A stretch of DNA of 64,000 nt from Microbacteriaceae bacterium. GTDB lineage: Bacteria > Actinomycetota > Actinomycetes > Actinomycetales > Microbacteriaceae. The translations under genes and the position numbers were made by a program. The stretch is from NCBI GenBank assembly GCA_025465095.1, contig JAODME010000005.1:1-64000 (forward strand). Direction: 5' to 3'. The notes under the pieces are model-generated. The model was not told where the DNA came from. It saw only the letters and a list, made by a program, of their open reading frames with translations, and made no database searches. Shown here piece by piece: positions 27,717 through 36,647 of the stretch (positions are counted from its first letter, which is position 1; the number at the start of each line of letters is the position of its first letter).

Positions 27717-28874
27717 CTAATCGCGACCGGCTCCATCGGCGGCGCGCACAACGAAAGTATCAGGCTGCCCGAACCCGTGCTCCGCAAATGCGCCATCGAT
27801 AGCGACCTGTAACCGGGAGACGTCTTCCGAGGGGATGAGGGCAATCGCAGCGCCGCCGAAACCGCCGCCGGTCATCCGCGCTCCGATCGCGCCGTTCATC
27901 TGTGCGGTCTCCACAGCGAGGTCGAGTTCCGAAACCGAGATCTCGAAGTCCTCGCGCATCGACCGATGCGAGGCGTCGAGCAGGTCGCCGATCGCTCGGG
28001 CGCCGTGCTCGCGAAGCGTGCGCACCGTGTCGAGCACACGCTGGTTCTCGGTCACGACGTGACGTACACGCCGGAACGTGACATCGTCGAGCAAGTTCCG
28101 CGCCCGCGGCAGGTCAGTGACGGTGACCTCACGCAGGGACTCGACCTCGAGCAGTCGGGCGCCCAGTTCACAGGATGCTCGCCGCTCCGCATACCCGCCG
28201 GTCGCGTGCGAATGGCTCACTCCGGTGTCGATGATGACGAGTTCGAGGCCGGCGGCGGTGAACCCGAGGTCGATGATCTCTGAGTCCAGGCTGCGGCAGT
28301 CCAAGAACACTGCGCAGTCGGCGCGGCCGAGCAACGAAGCCGACTGATCCATGATGCCGGTGGGGGCTCCGACGGCCTTGTTCTCGGCGAGCTGGCCGAC
28401 CAGCGCGAGCGTTCTACGGTCGAGGTTGAGATGCCAGACGTCGTTGAGGGCCACGGCGACCGCGCTCTCGATCGCGGCGGACGAGGAAAGGCCGGCGCCG
28501 ACCGGAACATCAGAGTCGATGAAGATGTCGAACCCGGGCACAGCGGCGAGGTCGGCGCCGTGCTCGCCGAGCGCCCAGGCGACGCCGAGCGGGTAGGCGG
28601 ACCAGCCATGCAGGTTGTTCGGAGAGAGGTCGGAAAGGTCGAGCTCGACCAGCTCGTCGGCGAATGCGCTCGCGACGCGCAGCATCCGGTCCTCTCTGAG
28701 TCCGAGGCCGAGCACGGTGCGACGGTCGATCGCGAAAGGCAGCACGAAGCCGTCGTTGTAGTCCGTGTGCTCGCCGATGAGGTTCACCCTGCCGGGAGCG
28801 GACCAAATGCCGCCTGGCTCGGATCCGAAGGTCTCAAAGAACCGGGCCCGGACCTCGTCTCTCATGTCGCTCAT
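27717..28874 (-). CDS. galK: Galactokinase
   Basis: 385 residues. It phosphorylates galactose at C1. GHMP-kinase motifs: GRVNLIGEHTDYNDGFVLP (galactokinase signature), VPVGAGLSSSAAIESA (phosphate-binding loop), catalytic Asp in GIMDQSAS, and motif 3 GARMTGGGFGGAAIAL. Its ATG overlaps the galT stop (ATGA), so galT-galK are coupled. Confidence 0.96.
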   Translation of the reverse strand: MSDMRDEVRARFFETFGSEPGGIWSAPGRVNLIGEHTDYNDGFVLPFAIDRRTVLGLGLREDRMLRVASAFADELVELDLSDLSPNNLHGWSAYPLGVAWALGEHGADLAAVPGFDIFIDSDVPVGAGLSSSAAIESAVAVALNDVWHLNLDRRTLALVGQLAENKAVGAPTGIMDQSASLLGRADCAVFLDCRSLDSEIIDLGFTAAGLELVIIDTGVSHSHATGGYAERRASCELGARLLEVESLREVTVTDLPRARNLLDDVTFRRVRHVVTENQRVLDTVRTLREHGARAIGDLLDASHRSMREDFEISVSELDLAVETAQMNGAIGARMTGGGFGGAAIALIPSEDVSRLQVAIDGAFAEHGFGQPDTFVVRAADGAGRD

Positions 28875-29956
28875 ATCTTCGCGATTCCTTCCCGGATGAA
28901 TGCGGCGGCCTGTTCAGGCATGACGTCGCCGATCCACGCTCCCATCGCTGCCTCCGAGCCGGCGAGGTACTTCAACTTGCTCTCGGCTCGGCGAGGCGAC
29001 GTGACCTGCAGCATGAGACGGATGTCCTCGCGCTTTTCCACCACGGGAGCCTGATGCCACGCGGCGATGTACGGCGTCTGAGTTTCGTAGAGCGCGTCGA
29101 TTCCGCGCAACAGTCGCAGGTAGAGGTGGGCCAGCTCATCGCGCTCGGCGTCGCTGGTGGCCGCTAAATCAGGAATGTGCCGGTGGGGCAGCATGTGCAC
29201 CTCGATGGGCCAGCGGGCCGCGAACGGAACGAACGCGGTCCAGTGCTCGCCGCTCAGCACGACTCGCTCCGAGTTCCGCTCGCTCTCGAGGATGCGCTCG
29301 AACAGATCGGGCCCGACGGCGTCGATGGAATCCATGAGCTTCCTCGTGCGCGGGGTCACGTAGGGATAGGCGTAAATCTGGCCGTGCGGGTGGTGCAGCG
29401 TGACGCCGATCGCCTCTCCGCGGTTCTCGAACGGGAACACCTGCTGCACGCCGGGCATCGCCGACAGGGTCGCCGTGCGGTCGGCCCACGCCTCGATCAC
29501 CGTCCGTGCCCGCGACGGGGTCAGTGTGCCGAAGGAGCCCTCGTGTTCCGGACTGAAGCAGACGACCTCGCAGCGGCCGATCGACGGATGCGTGGCGCCG
29601 ATCCCGATCGCGGAGGGGTCGAATGTGGTGCCGAGTTCGGGGCCGAACGAGGGTGAACGATTCTCGAATACGGCGACGTCATAGTTGTCAGGAACCTCCG
29701 ACGGGTTCGCCGGGGTCGCGGGGGCGAGCGGATCCAGGTGCGCGGGGGGAAGGAACACCCGGTTCTGCCTCGCTGCGGCGATCGAAATCCACTCTCCGGT
29801 GAGCACGTCCTGGCGCATCACTGCTGTTCCGGGCCGATCATCGAGCACGCGAGCATCCGGTTTGCGGTCCGGACTGAGCTTCGTGTCGGCGTCGTCGAAG
29901 TAGATGAGTTCGCGACCGTCGGCCAGAACGTGTTCGCGCTTCGTGATGGGAGCCAT
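28871..29956 (-). CDS. galT: Galactose-1-phosphate uridylyltransferase
   Basis: 361 residues. It exchanges UMP between UDP-glucose and galactose-1-P. The nucleophilic His is in LHHPHGQIYAYPY (HPH motif). ENRSPSFGPE and the C-terminal EVHMLPHRHIPD are also typical. First gene of the galT-galK pair; divergent from galM with only 53 bases between starts, so both promoters must overlap there. galE is not in the window. Confidence 0.95.
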   Translation of the reverse strand: MAPITKREHVLADGRELIYFDDADTKLSPDRKPDARVLDDRPGTAVMRQDVLTGEWISIAAARQNRVFLPPAHLDPLAPATPANPSEVPDNYDVAVFENRSPSFGPELGTTFDPSAIGIGATHPSIGRCEVVCFSPEHEGSFGTLTPSRARTVIEAWADRTATLSAMPGVQQVFPFENRGEAIGVTLHHPHGQIYAYPYVTPRTRKLMDSIDAVGPDLFERILESERNSERVVLSGEHWTAFVPFAARWPIEVHMLPHRHIPDLAATSDAERDELAHLYLRLLRGIDALYETQTPYIAAWHQAPVVEKREDIRLMLQVTSPRRAESKLKYLAGSEAAMGAWIGDVMPEQAAAFIREGIAKI

Positions 29957-30009
29957 GACCCTAGCCTTTCGTCACCAGATCGGTCCCGTTTCTCCCCTAG
30001 TCTGGGCGC

Positions 30010-30939
30010 ATGAGCACACCAACCGGCGAGCAGTTCGAACTCGAGGCGGCGAGCGGAAGCCGGCGATCTCGGGCAATCATAACGGAGGTCGCCGCAGGAC
30101 TCCGAGCTCTCAGCATCGACGGCATCGATCTGGTCGAGACCTATCCGGGAAGCGCCGTGCCCCCGTACGGCTCGGGAATCGTGTTGGTACCCTGGCCGAA
30201 CCGCGTCGAGGACGGCGTTTGGCTGCACCACGGCGAGAAGCAGCAACTGGACCTGACCGAGCCGGAACGCCATAACGCGATCCACGGTCTGCTTCGGCAG
30301 GCCGCCTATCGCGTCGCCTCCCGCTCGGCGCAGGCGATCACGCTCGCGGCCACCGTGTTCCCGCAGCACGGCTATCCGTTCCAGCTCGACACGACCGTGC
30401 GCTACGAACTCGTCGCTGACGGACTGAAGGTCACGCACGAGATTTGGAACGTCGGAGAGAACGCGGCGCCCGTCGCGGTCGGCGCGCACCCGTACCTGCG
30501 CCTCGGCGACGTTCCGACCGAGGATCTGGTGCTGACGCTTCCCGCCGGCACCCACTTGAAGGCGGATGACCGGAACAACGTTCGTTCCGAGCATCCTGTC
30601 GACGGCACGGAGTTCGACCTCCGGAACGGCGTGCGGGTCGGCGATGTGCTGCTGGATGACGGCTTCGGCGATGTCGGTGCGGATGCCGCGCACCGGCTCA
30701 CTGCGCCGGACGGACGCTACGTCGAACTGTGGCGCGACGCCGATTTCGCCTTCGTGCAGGTGTTCACCAAACCGGACTTCCCGAAAGACGGCGGATTCGG
30801 TCTCGCGATAGCGGTCGAGCCCATGACGGCGCCGGGGAACGCGTTCAACAACGGCAGCGGCCTGCGCTGGCTGCAGCCGGGCGAGCGTTGGACGCTCTCC
30901 TGGGGCATCCGGTATTCTGGGCAGCCTGCGGGGGAGTAG
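30010..30939 (+). CDS. Aldose 1-epimerase family protein
   Basis: 309 residues. It likely interconverts alpha and beta anomers of galactose or related sugars (GalM-like). Catalytic His regions are in ERHNAIHGLLRQ and VGAHPYLRLG, and the catalytic Glu is in AVEPMTAPGNAFNNG. It is the DUF-free short form usual in actinobacteria. Divergent from galTK, which supports a galactose role, although some members act on hexose-6-phosphates. Confidence 0.9.
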   Translation: MSTPTGEQFELEAASGSRRSRAIITEVAAGLRALSIDGIDLVETYPGSAVPPYGSGIVLVPWPNRVEDGVWLHHGEKQQLDLTEPERHNAIHGLLRQAAYRVASRSAQAITLAATVFPQHGYPFQLDTTVRYELVADGLKVTHEIWNVGENAAPVAVGAHPYLRLGDVPTEDLVLTLPAGTHLKADDRNNVRSEHPVDGTEFDLRNGVRVGDVLLDDGFGDVGADAAHRLTAPDGRYVELWRDADFAFVQVFTKPDFPKDGGFGLAIAVEPMTAPGNAFNNGSGLRWLQPGERWTLSWGIRYSGQPAGE

Positions 30940-30984
30940 CGCTTCGCGGCCGGGTTTCATTCAGACCCGCACCCGAGCGGAGGA

Positions 30985-32094
30985 ATGATGAGAACTGAGT
31001 CGTTCGATGCGCCCCCGCCTGAGCGCGACAGGGCCGGCGAGGGTCCGCGGGCCTCCGACATCCGCCGCTGGCGCAAGTATCTCGCCGACGAACGTGCCGA
31101 GGCGGCTGTCTACCGTGACCTAGCGGGTCGGCGTTCAGGCGAAGAACGCGAGATTCTGCTCGCGCTCGCCGAAGCCGAGGGCCGGCACGAGCAGCACTGG
31201 GTCGACCTGCTCGGGGATCGCGTCGGGCCGCCTCGTCGAGGGGAGCTGCGCACGAGGATCCTCGGGTTCTTCGCGCGGCGCTTCGGTTCAGTGTTCGTGC
31301 TCGCTCTCGCGCAGCGTGCGGAATCGCGTTCGCCCTACGGAACGGATGCGGACGCGACGCTCGCCATGGTCGCTGACGAGCGAATCCATGAAGAGGTGGT
31401 GCGCGGGCTCGCGGCTCGAGGCCGCAACCGCCTGTCCGGCACCTTCCGCGCAGCGGTGTTCGGGGCGAATGACGGCCTCGTCAGCAACCTCGCGTTGGTC
31501 GCCGGAATCACGGCGAGCGGTGCGGCCGCGAGCACGGTGCTGCTGACCGGGTTCGCGGGACTCCTCGCCGGCGCGCTGTCGATGGGCGCTGGCGAGTACG
31601 TGTCGGTGCGTTCGCAGCGGGAACTGCTCGAGGCTTCCACGCCGAATCCGAGCGCCGGCAATGCCGTCGCGGACCTGGACGTCGACGCGAACGAACTCGC
31701 GCTCGTCTACCGTGCGAGGGGGATGGCGCCGGATGATGCTGCCGCGCGCGCCGCGGACATGCTCGCAGATCACAGCCTTCGCGACGCCGAAGCATCCGGT
31801 GACCAGCATGAGGCGATCGGCACGGGGCTTCGGGCTGCCGTGTCAAGTTTCTTCTTCTTCGCCTCCGGGGCGGTCATCCCGGTCATCCCGTTCCTCCTCG
31901 GGATCGGCAATGCCGTCGCACTCGTCACCGCGGCAGTGCTCGTGGGGATCGCGCTGCTGGTGACTGGCGCGATCGTGGGAGTGCTCTCGGGCGGCCCGCC
32001 CCTTGCCAGGGCGCTTCGTCAGCTCGCGATCGGGTTCGGAGCCGCCGGTGCGACTTATCTCCTCGGGGTGCTCTTCGGCACTGTCATCGGCTGA
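30985..32094 (+). CDS. VIT1/CCC1 transporter with N-terminal ferritin-like domain
   Basis: 369 residues. Residues 25-145 form a rubrerythrin/ferritin-like helical domain with carboxylate-His motifs (DERAEAAVYRDLA, AEAEGRHEQHW). Residues 150-369 are the VIT1/CCC1 domain: FRAAVFGANDGLVSNLALVAG, GFAGLLAGALSMGAGEYVSV and four or five TM helices. VIT proteins move Fe2+ or Mn2+; the fused domain probably binds and delivers iron (erythrin-vacuolar iron transport type). Two tandem ATGs (30985, 30988) follow AGGA; the second has the better spacing. Confidence 0.88.
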   Translation: MMRTESFDAPPPERDRAGEGPRASDIRRWRKYLADERAEAAVYRDLAGRRSGEEREILLALAEAEGRHEQHWVDLLGDRVGPPRRGELRTRILGFFARRFGSVFVLALAQRAESRSPYGTDADATLAMVADERIHEEVVRGLAARGRNRLSGTFRAAVFGANDGLVSNLALVAGITASGAAASTVLLTGFAGLLAGALSMGAGEYVSVRSQRELLEASTPNPSAGNAVADLDVDANELALVYRARGMAPDDAAARAADMLADHSLRDAEASGDQHEAIGTGLRAAVSSFFFFASGAVIPVIPFLLGIGNAVALVTAAVLVGIALLVTGAIVGVLSGGPPLARALRQLAIGFGAAGATYLLGVLFGTVIG

Positions 32095-32144
32095 GGTTCT
32101 GCCGGGATAGGTCGCGGTCCAGGCTGCTGTGGGCATAATGGCGG

Positions 32145-32499
32145 ATGATTTCCACCGAACTCGCGCGGGCGCTCAGGGACTCCGGCCTGAATTGGCGGCC
32201 GACATCCGGTGACGCATTCCGCATTGACCGCCCGGAGGTCGACGGCGACCTGTTTACGATCAGCGAGATGACGGTCGAGGCGCATACGCGCTCCACGGGC
32301 ACAACCCTCGGCTTCAACGGCACGACGGAATGGGCACTCGATTCGGTTGAACTGGGTGACGCGCTCTGGCTTCCCCGAGACCCTCATGTCCGGTGAATTG
32401 CTGACTTTGCGGGGCGAGGACGCCGCTGACGCGTACGGTCGGGCTCTGCTGGCGCTCATCGACCGATCGGCGTTCATCGCGGTGGAGGAACAGAATTAG
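32145..32499 (+). pseudogene. Broken gene: conserved Microbacteriaceae protein with frameshift
   Basis: The first 83 codons (32145-32396) read MISTELARALRDSGLNW, later ISEMTVEAHTRSTGTTLGFNGTTEWALDSVELGDALWLPR and end at once. A different frame then continues with LLTLRGEDAADAYGRALLALI to a stop at 32499, which looks like the expected C-terminus (DAxAYxRALLALL). Homologues I recall are about 130-140 residues with a middle part that is missing here, so a deletion plus frameshift is inferred. Alternatively the short 83-residue product may still function. Family function unknown. Confidence 0.55.
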
Positions 32500-32538
32500 T
32501 TCTGTCGGCCGCGGACGACAAGGCGTAGCGTGAGATCC

Positions 32539-32898
32539 ATGACTCATCACGATGGAACAGAGTCCCACCATGTCGATGACAGCGACGGTGTCGCTGCTAC
32601 CGCGGTCGGTGGCGAGGGCCCTGCCGCCGCAAGCCCCGCGCCCGACGCCAACGCCGACCGCATCGTGGACGAGGCGGCCGATTTCGTGCATCCGGTCGAC
32701 CACGGCGCCGGCACGCGAACCGAGCCTCTCGAATCGGAGGAAGCCGGAGGTTACGTCAGCGTGCACGATGCCGACGCCCCCAACGACCCTGCCGCCTCGG
32801 AGGAGAAGGGGGACTACGTGCAGCCCGTCGATCACGGCGGCGGCTCCGATGAGCCGATTGAGGACGCAGGCGACTATGTGAGCCCGACCAGCCAATAA
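32539..32898 (+). CDS. Acidic repeat protein of unknown function
   Basis: 119 residues from ATG MTHHDGTESHHVDD. Strongly acidic, rich in Asp, Glu, Gly and Pro, with no hydrophobic core; likely disordered. A motif of the type (G/D)(D/G)(Y/F)VxPVDHG recurs: DFVHPVDHGAG, GGYVSVHDAD, GDYVQPVDHGGG, GDYVSPTSQ, spaced 25-30 residues. No family recognised. It ends before a shared terminator hairpin facing the CsbD gene. Confidence 0.7.
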   Translation: MTHHDGTESHHVDDSDGVAATAVGGEGPAAASPAPDANADRIVDEAADFVHPVDHGAGTRTEPLESEEAGGYVSVHDADAPNDPAASEEKGDYVQPVDHGGGSDEPIEDAGDYVSPTSQ

Positions 32899-32914
32899 TC
32901 ACCGGCGAGCTGAG

Positions 32915-32953
32915 GCAAGGGCCGGCACGCCTCACGACCTGCCGGGCCCTTGC
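32915..32953. terminator. Bidirectional hairpin between convergent genes
   Basis: GCAAGGGCCGGCA (32915-32927) pairs with TGCCGGGCCCTTGC (32940-32953) apart from one bulged C, with a 12-base loop. It lies 16 bases after one stop and 8 bases before the other, so it can end both the acidic repeat gene and the CsbD gene. Confidence 0.75.
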
Positions 32954-32961
32954 CCGCGCGG

Positions 32962-33132
32962 CTACTTGAAGGCGTCCTTCACGTTCTCGGCAGCCTTCTT
33001 GACGCTGGCCTTGGACTGGTCGGTCTGGCCCTCGGCCTCCATCGACTCGTTGCCCGTGGCTCGACCCGTCGACTCTTTGGCCTTGCCGCCGAGGTCTTCA
33101 GCGGCGTTCCGGATCTTGTCGTCGATACCCAT
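32962..33132 (-). CDS. CsbD family stress protein
   Basis: 56 residues: MGIDDKIRNAAEDLGGKAKE, then GRATGNESMEAEGQTDQSKA and a helical C-terminus. This is the CsbD pattern (small, Lys/Glu/Ala-rich, hydrophilic). In Bacillus it belongs to the sigma-B general stress response; biochemical role unknown. Convergent with the acidic repeat protein. Confidence 0.88.
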   Translation of the reverse strand: MGIDDKIRNAAEDLGGKAKESTGRATGNESMEAEGQTDQSKASVKKAAENVKDAFK

Positions 33133-33247
33133 GGTGCACCTGCCTTCCCAGGAGTGACTGCTCCTTCTTGCCTTCCAGACTACGCTCGGAGCTTCCGTCA
33201 ATCCATGTCAATGTCGTGTGAAAGCGCTCCCCGATAGGCTGGCGGGC

Positions 33248-33406
33248 ATGTGGTCATTCATCATCCTGCTGCTCGTCCTGTGGATCGTCCTGTCGATCGT
33301 CGGATTCGTCGTCGAGGGCCTGTTCTGGCTCGCCGTGATCGGGCTCGTCCTGTTCGCCGCGACCGCGATCTTCGGATGGCTCCGGCGCAAGACCGGCTCA
33401 CGGTAG
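33248..33406 (+). CDS. Small hydrophobic membrane protein
   Basis: 52 residues from ATG MWSFIILLLVLWIVLSIVGF; two TM segments (FIILLLVLWIVLSIVGFVV and LFWLAVIGLVLFAATAIF) and a basic tail WLRRKTGSR. This pattern is common in actinobacteria and usually labelled hydrophobic protein, with no known role. The in-frame upstream ATG at 33218 gives a less natural start. The 174 bases to the tRNA (33407-33580) hold nothing recognised. Confidence 0.7.
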   Translation: MWSFIILLLVLWIVLSIVGFVVEGLFWLAVIGLVLFAATAIFGWLRRKTGSR

Positions 33407-33580
33407 CCCTACAGGAACTCCTCGCCCCAAGCGACCTGAGCTTGGTGGTCGATTCGCCCAGGGTGTCCTGCGAGGCACGCGTCGAGGCCGTCGAGTGGGC
33501 TGTCGGCAGCACGGATCGCGGGTGCGCTCGGGCTGGGACGGCGGCGCCGCGGCCCCGAGCCGATGACGATTCTGGAGGGG

Positions 33581-33653
33581 TGGGCCCCGTCGGACTCGAA
33601 CCGACGACCCGCGGATTAAAAGTCCGATGCTCTACCAACTGAGCTAGAGGCCC
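33581..33653 (-). tRNA. tRNA-Lys (anticodon TTT)
   Basis: A 73-nt cloverleaf on the minus strand. Acceptor GGGCCTC pairs with GGGGCCC, the D arm is AGCTCAGTTGGTAGAGC, the anticodon loop CTTTTAA has anticodon TTT, the T arm is GTCGGTTCGAGTCCGAC, and the discriminator is A. CCA is not encoded. Confidence 0.97.
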
Positions 33654-33794
33654 GTGCGGTAGCAAATCTACAGGATCGGCCGCCTGCTCCCGCCCACCGC
33701 GCCCCGGCCGGAAACGACCAAGGGCGGATGCGTTGGAAGGGGGCGCTTCGTTGAGGGGTGCAACCGCTGGTGCCCTGACATAGTCTGGTTCGCG

Positions 33795-34424
33795 ATGAGC
33801 GACGAATTCCATAAGCCGACCAAGTTTTCGGGCTCAAAGTTCGAGAGCATGATGGGCGGCGAAGACCCGGCCCGGATCAGCCGTGTCGCGCACGAGACTG
33901 CGCTGGCGTTGCTCGCTCGCGTGCGCAAGGACCCCGATCCGGGCGTGGTGGAGAGGCTCGTGGCCTTCGCCGACGACAACGGCATCGATGCGATCGCGGA
34001 GCTCTGGTCGCGGGCGAGCCCGCGCAGCCTGCCCGGCGCCCTCTGGCGCATCTATCTCATGCGTGCCCTGATCCGTCAGGACCCGGATGGCACGAGCTTC
34101 CTCTACCAACGCGGGACCGAGATGAACGCGTCGATCGATCAGGTCGTCGCGGGCGCGACGAGTCCAACGGGTCCGGTGGAGATCACGGCGCTCGCCGATG
34201 AGATTCTGCGGGGGCTTTTCGAGGGGGACTTCGCTGTCGCCCTCGAACGTGCCGCCGCATTCTGTCGCCTGACCGCGACCGGCGCGACGGGAGTGGCGGA
34301 TGAGGCGGAACTCAGCAGCCCCGAACGGGCGACCGCATTGACCACCAAGGCGCTGCGCCTCTCGCGTACCGCGGCCGAGTTCACCGCGTGTGCTCGCTCT
34401 TGGCGTAACGGGACGCTGGATTGA
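33795..34424 (+). CDS. Conserved actinobacterial protein of unknown function
   Basis: 209 residues, mostly helical and soluble: DEFHKPTKFSGSKFESMMGG, ARISRVAHETALALLARVR, LPGALWRIYLMRALIRQDP, and EITALADEILRGLFEGDFAVALERAAAFCR. I recall close homologues in Leifsonia and relatives that carry the misleading label DNA-directed RNA polymerase subunit beta; no RpoB motif is present, so I do not use that name. It follows the tRNA and precedes a structured intergenic stretch. No function can be deduced. Confidence 0.8.
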   Translation: MSDEFHKPTKFSGSKFESMMGGEDPARISRVAHETALALLARVRKDPDPGVVERLVAFADDNGIDAIAELWSRASPRSLPGALWRIYLMRALIRQDPDGTSFLYQRGTEMNASIDQVVAGATSPTGPVEITALADEILRGLFEGDFAVALERAAAFCRLTATGATGVADEAELSSPERATALTTKALRLSRTAAEFTACARSWRNGTLD

Positions 34425-34440
34425 GCCCGGCAACAGCGAT

Positions 34441-34764
34441 TACACTGGACTCTGGCCTTCGGGCCTCGGTCGGGCCGCAGTAACCCCGGGCTCCAATATT
34501 CGCCGCCTTGAGCGGCCTCACGCCGAGAGGCGTTCTGCGGTCCGGCCATATACCCACTTGTCCCTGCCGCGCACTGCGTGGCCATCCGCCCGCCGCGGGC
34601 ACTAATCCGGCGTCCGGACGATCGAGCAGCGACATCACGGCCGGCGGTACCGCAATCCGCGCACGTATGGTGCGCAGCGTCCGGCGTCAGCGCCGGGAGG
34701 CAGCGCACGAACGAGCCGGAGGGCGGGGAGGTCGCGGCCAGCGATGGCATCGACCTGATCGAGG
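34441..34764 (+). other. Structured intergenic region; possible noncoding RNA
   Basis: This 350-bp gap between the conserved hypothetical gene and pstB holds a run of stable hairpins: GGCC-TTCG-GGCC (34454-34465), GCCGC-CTTGA-GCGGC (34502-34516) and ACGCC-GAGA-GGCGT (34520-34533), two with exceptionally stable tetraloops. CCTCGGTCGGG (34464-34474) can pair over its full 11 bases, two as G-U, with CCTGATCGAGG (34754-34764), closing the whole stretch. A -10-like TACACT lies at 34441. A reading frame ending at 34778 has G/C-rich third positions only over its last 35 codons. Whether it is an RNA gene or decayed DNA is open. Confidence 0.3.
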
Positions 34765-34774
34765 ACTCGACGGT

Positions 34775-35554
34775 CTAGCCGAACTTGCCGGAGACGTAGT
34801 CCTCGGTGGCCTGAACGCTCGGCTTCGAGAACATCGTCGTGGTGTCGTCGTATTCGATGAGCTTTCCGGGTTTGCCGGTTCCTGCGATGTTGAAGAATGC
34901 CGTCCTGTCCGACACTCGGCTCGCCTGCTGCATGTTGTGCGTCACGATCACGATCGTGTAATCCTTCTTGAGTTCCTCGATGAGGTCCTCGATCGCCAGC
35001 GTCGAGATCGGGTCGAGCGCGGAAGCCGGCTCGTCCATCAGGATCACCTCGGGTGCCACCGCGATGGTGCGGGCGATGCAGAGGCGCTGCTGCTGCCCGC
35101 CGGAGATTCCCGAACCGGGGCGGTCCAGCCGGTCCTTGACCTCATTCCACAGGTTTGCACCGCGAAGAGACTTCTCGACGAGGTCGTCCGCATCGGACTT
35201 CGAGATGCGACGGTTGTTGAGTTTGACGCCGGCGAGCACGTTGTCGCGGATGGACATCGTGGGGAAAGGGTTCGGCCGCTGGAACACCATGCCGACTTGA
35301 CGGCGCACGAGAACGGGGTCCACCCCCGGAGCGTAGAGGTCATTGCCATCGATGAGGACCTCCCCGTCGACATGGGCTCCGGGAATCACCTCGTGCATTC
35401 GATTGAGAGTGCGGATGAACGTCGATTTCCCGCACCCGCTCGGTCCGATGAACGCGGTGACGCTGCGCGGTTCAATCGACAGGCTGACGTCCTCGACCGC
35501 CTTGAACTTGCCGTAGTAGGCGTTGAGGTTGTTCACTTCGATTCGCTTTGACAC
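34775..35554 (-). CDS. pstB: Phosphate ABC transporter ATP-binding protein, copy 1
   Basis: 259 residues. ATPase of the high-affinity phosphate importer. Walker [11 protein letters not shown]-loop [15 protein letters not shown] signature [13 protein letters not shown], Walker [14 protein letters not shown] and H-loop [12 protein letters not shown]; the C-terminus DYVSGKFG is PstB-specific. Last gene of the first pstSCAB operon, 13 bases after pstA. Clearly paralogous to the second pstB at 42.8 kb but differing throughout, so not a recent duplication. Confidence 0.97.
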   Translation of the reverse strand: MSKRIEVNNLNAYYGKFKAVEDVSLSIEPRSVTAFIGPSGCGKSTFIRTLNRMHEVIPGAHVDGEVLIDGNDLYAPGVDPVLVRRQVGMVFQRPNPFPTMSIRDNVLAGVKLNNRRISKSDADDLVEKSLRGANLWNEVKDRLDRPGSGISGGQQQRLCIARTIAVAPEVILMDEPASALDPISTLAIEDLIEELKKDYTIVIVTHNMQQASRVSDRTAFFNIAGTGKPGKLIEYDDTTTMFSKPSVQATEDYVSGKFG

Positions 35555-35567
35555 GTGGTTCCTTTGC

Positions 35568-36647
35568 TTAGCGGCCCAGCTTGGGGGCGAAATATCGGGC
35601 GATGAGCCGGGCGAGGAGGTTGAGCAGCATCACGATGAGGATGAGGGTGAGGGCCCCCGCCCATGCACGGTCAAGGGATGCCTGCGCATCTGTTCCCTGA
35701 CTCACGTACGAGCTGTAGACGAACACCGGCAGGCTCTGCATGCGCCCGTCGAACAGGTCGTAGTTCATGTTCGAGGTGAACCCGGCGGCGACGAGCAGGG
35801 GAGCCGTCTCGCCGATCACCCGGGCGACCGCGAGCATCACCCCGGTGGTGATGCCGGCGATCGACGTCGGCAGCACGACCTTGAGGATGGTGAGCCATCG
35901 CGGCACACCGAGGGCGTAGGCGGCCTCGCGTAATTCGTTCGGCACCAGTCGGAGCATCTCCTCGGAGGAGCGTACGACGACGGGGATCATCAGCACCGAC
36001 AGCGCCACGGCGCCGGCGATACCGAGCCGCACGCCCGGGCCGAAGATGATCGCGAACAGGGCGTAGGCGAACAGACCGGCGACGATGGAGGGGATGCCGG
36101 TCATCACGTCGACGAAGAAGGTGATCGCCCTCGCGAGCGGCCCGCGGCCGTACTCGACGAGGTAGATCGAGGTCATCAGCCCGATCGGTACCGAGATGAG
36201 CGACGCGACGAGGGTCATCAGCACCGTCCCCACTATGGCGTGCAGGGCACCGCCGCCCACGCCGACGATGTTGCGCATGGAATAGGTGAAGAACTGGAGG
36301 TCGAATCGGGCCGAACCGTTCGCCAGCACGGTGAACATCACCGAGATGAGCGGCAGGAGCGCGATGACGAACGCGGTGGCGACGAGGGTCGTGACAAGGC
36401 GGTCCATCGCGCGCCGCGACCCCTCCACGAGCCGCGACGCTATGTAGAGGATGACGCCGTAGAGCACGATGCCGAGCAGCACGGCGCCGACAATGTTGTA
36501 ACGTTCGGTAGTTCCCGCGAGTTGAAGAAAAAGAAAGAGAACCGCCGACACGGCCATCGTCGTCAGAAGCAGGAGTGCGGGAACGGATGAGCCGAGCCGA
36601 CCCGAAGAGTAGGCGTTCTGAATCGATGTGGATGAGGCCTGGGTCAT
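35568..36647 (-). CDS. pstA: Phosphate ABC transporter permease PstA, copy 1
   Basis: 359 residues, eight or so hydrophobic segments including two extra pairs at the N-terminus (about 20-75 and 90-115). The EAA-type loop for ATPase contact is in [40 protein letters not shown] is a PstA motif. Its ATG shares one base with the pstC stop (TGATG). Pairs with PstC to form the channel. Confidence 0.94.
   Translation of the reverse strand: MTQASSTSIQNAYSSGRLGSSVPALLLLTTMAVSAVLFLFLQLAGTTERYNIVGAVLLGIVLYGVILYIASRLVEGSRRAMDRLVTTLVATAFVIALLPLISVMFTVLANGSARFDLQFFTYSMRNIVGVGGGALHAIVGTVLMTLVASLISVPIGLMTSIYLVEYGRGPLARAITFFVDVMTGIPSIVAGLFAYALFAIIFGPGVRLGIAGAVALSVLMIPVVVRSSEEMLRLVPNELREAAYALGVPRWLTILKVVLPTSIAGITTGVMLAVARVIGETAPLLVAAGFTSNMNYDLFDGRMQSLPVFVYSSYVSQGTDAQASLDRAWAGALTLILIVMLLNLLARLIARYFAPKLGR

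Noticed and set aside
30948-30970. CGGGT/ACCCG hairpin between galM and the VIT gene as a terminator
   Set aside because: Five-base stem and no T tract; too weak to claim.
33795-34424. Naming this gene RNA polymerase beta subunit, as related database entries do
   Set aside because: At 209 residues and without any RpoB motif the label appears to be a propagated error.
34578-34778. Small open frame ending at the pstB stop, C-terminus [18 protein letters not shown]
   Set aside because: Last 35 codons look coding but the upstream half does not and no start or ribosome site fits; kept only as an alternative to the RNA hypothesis.
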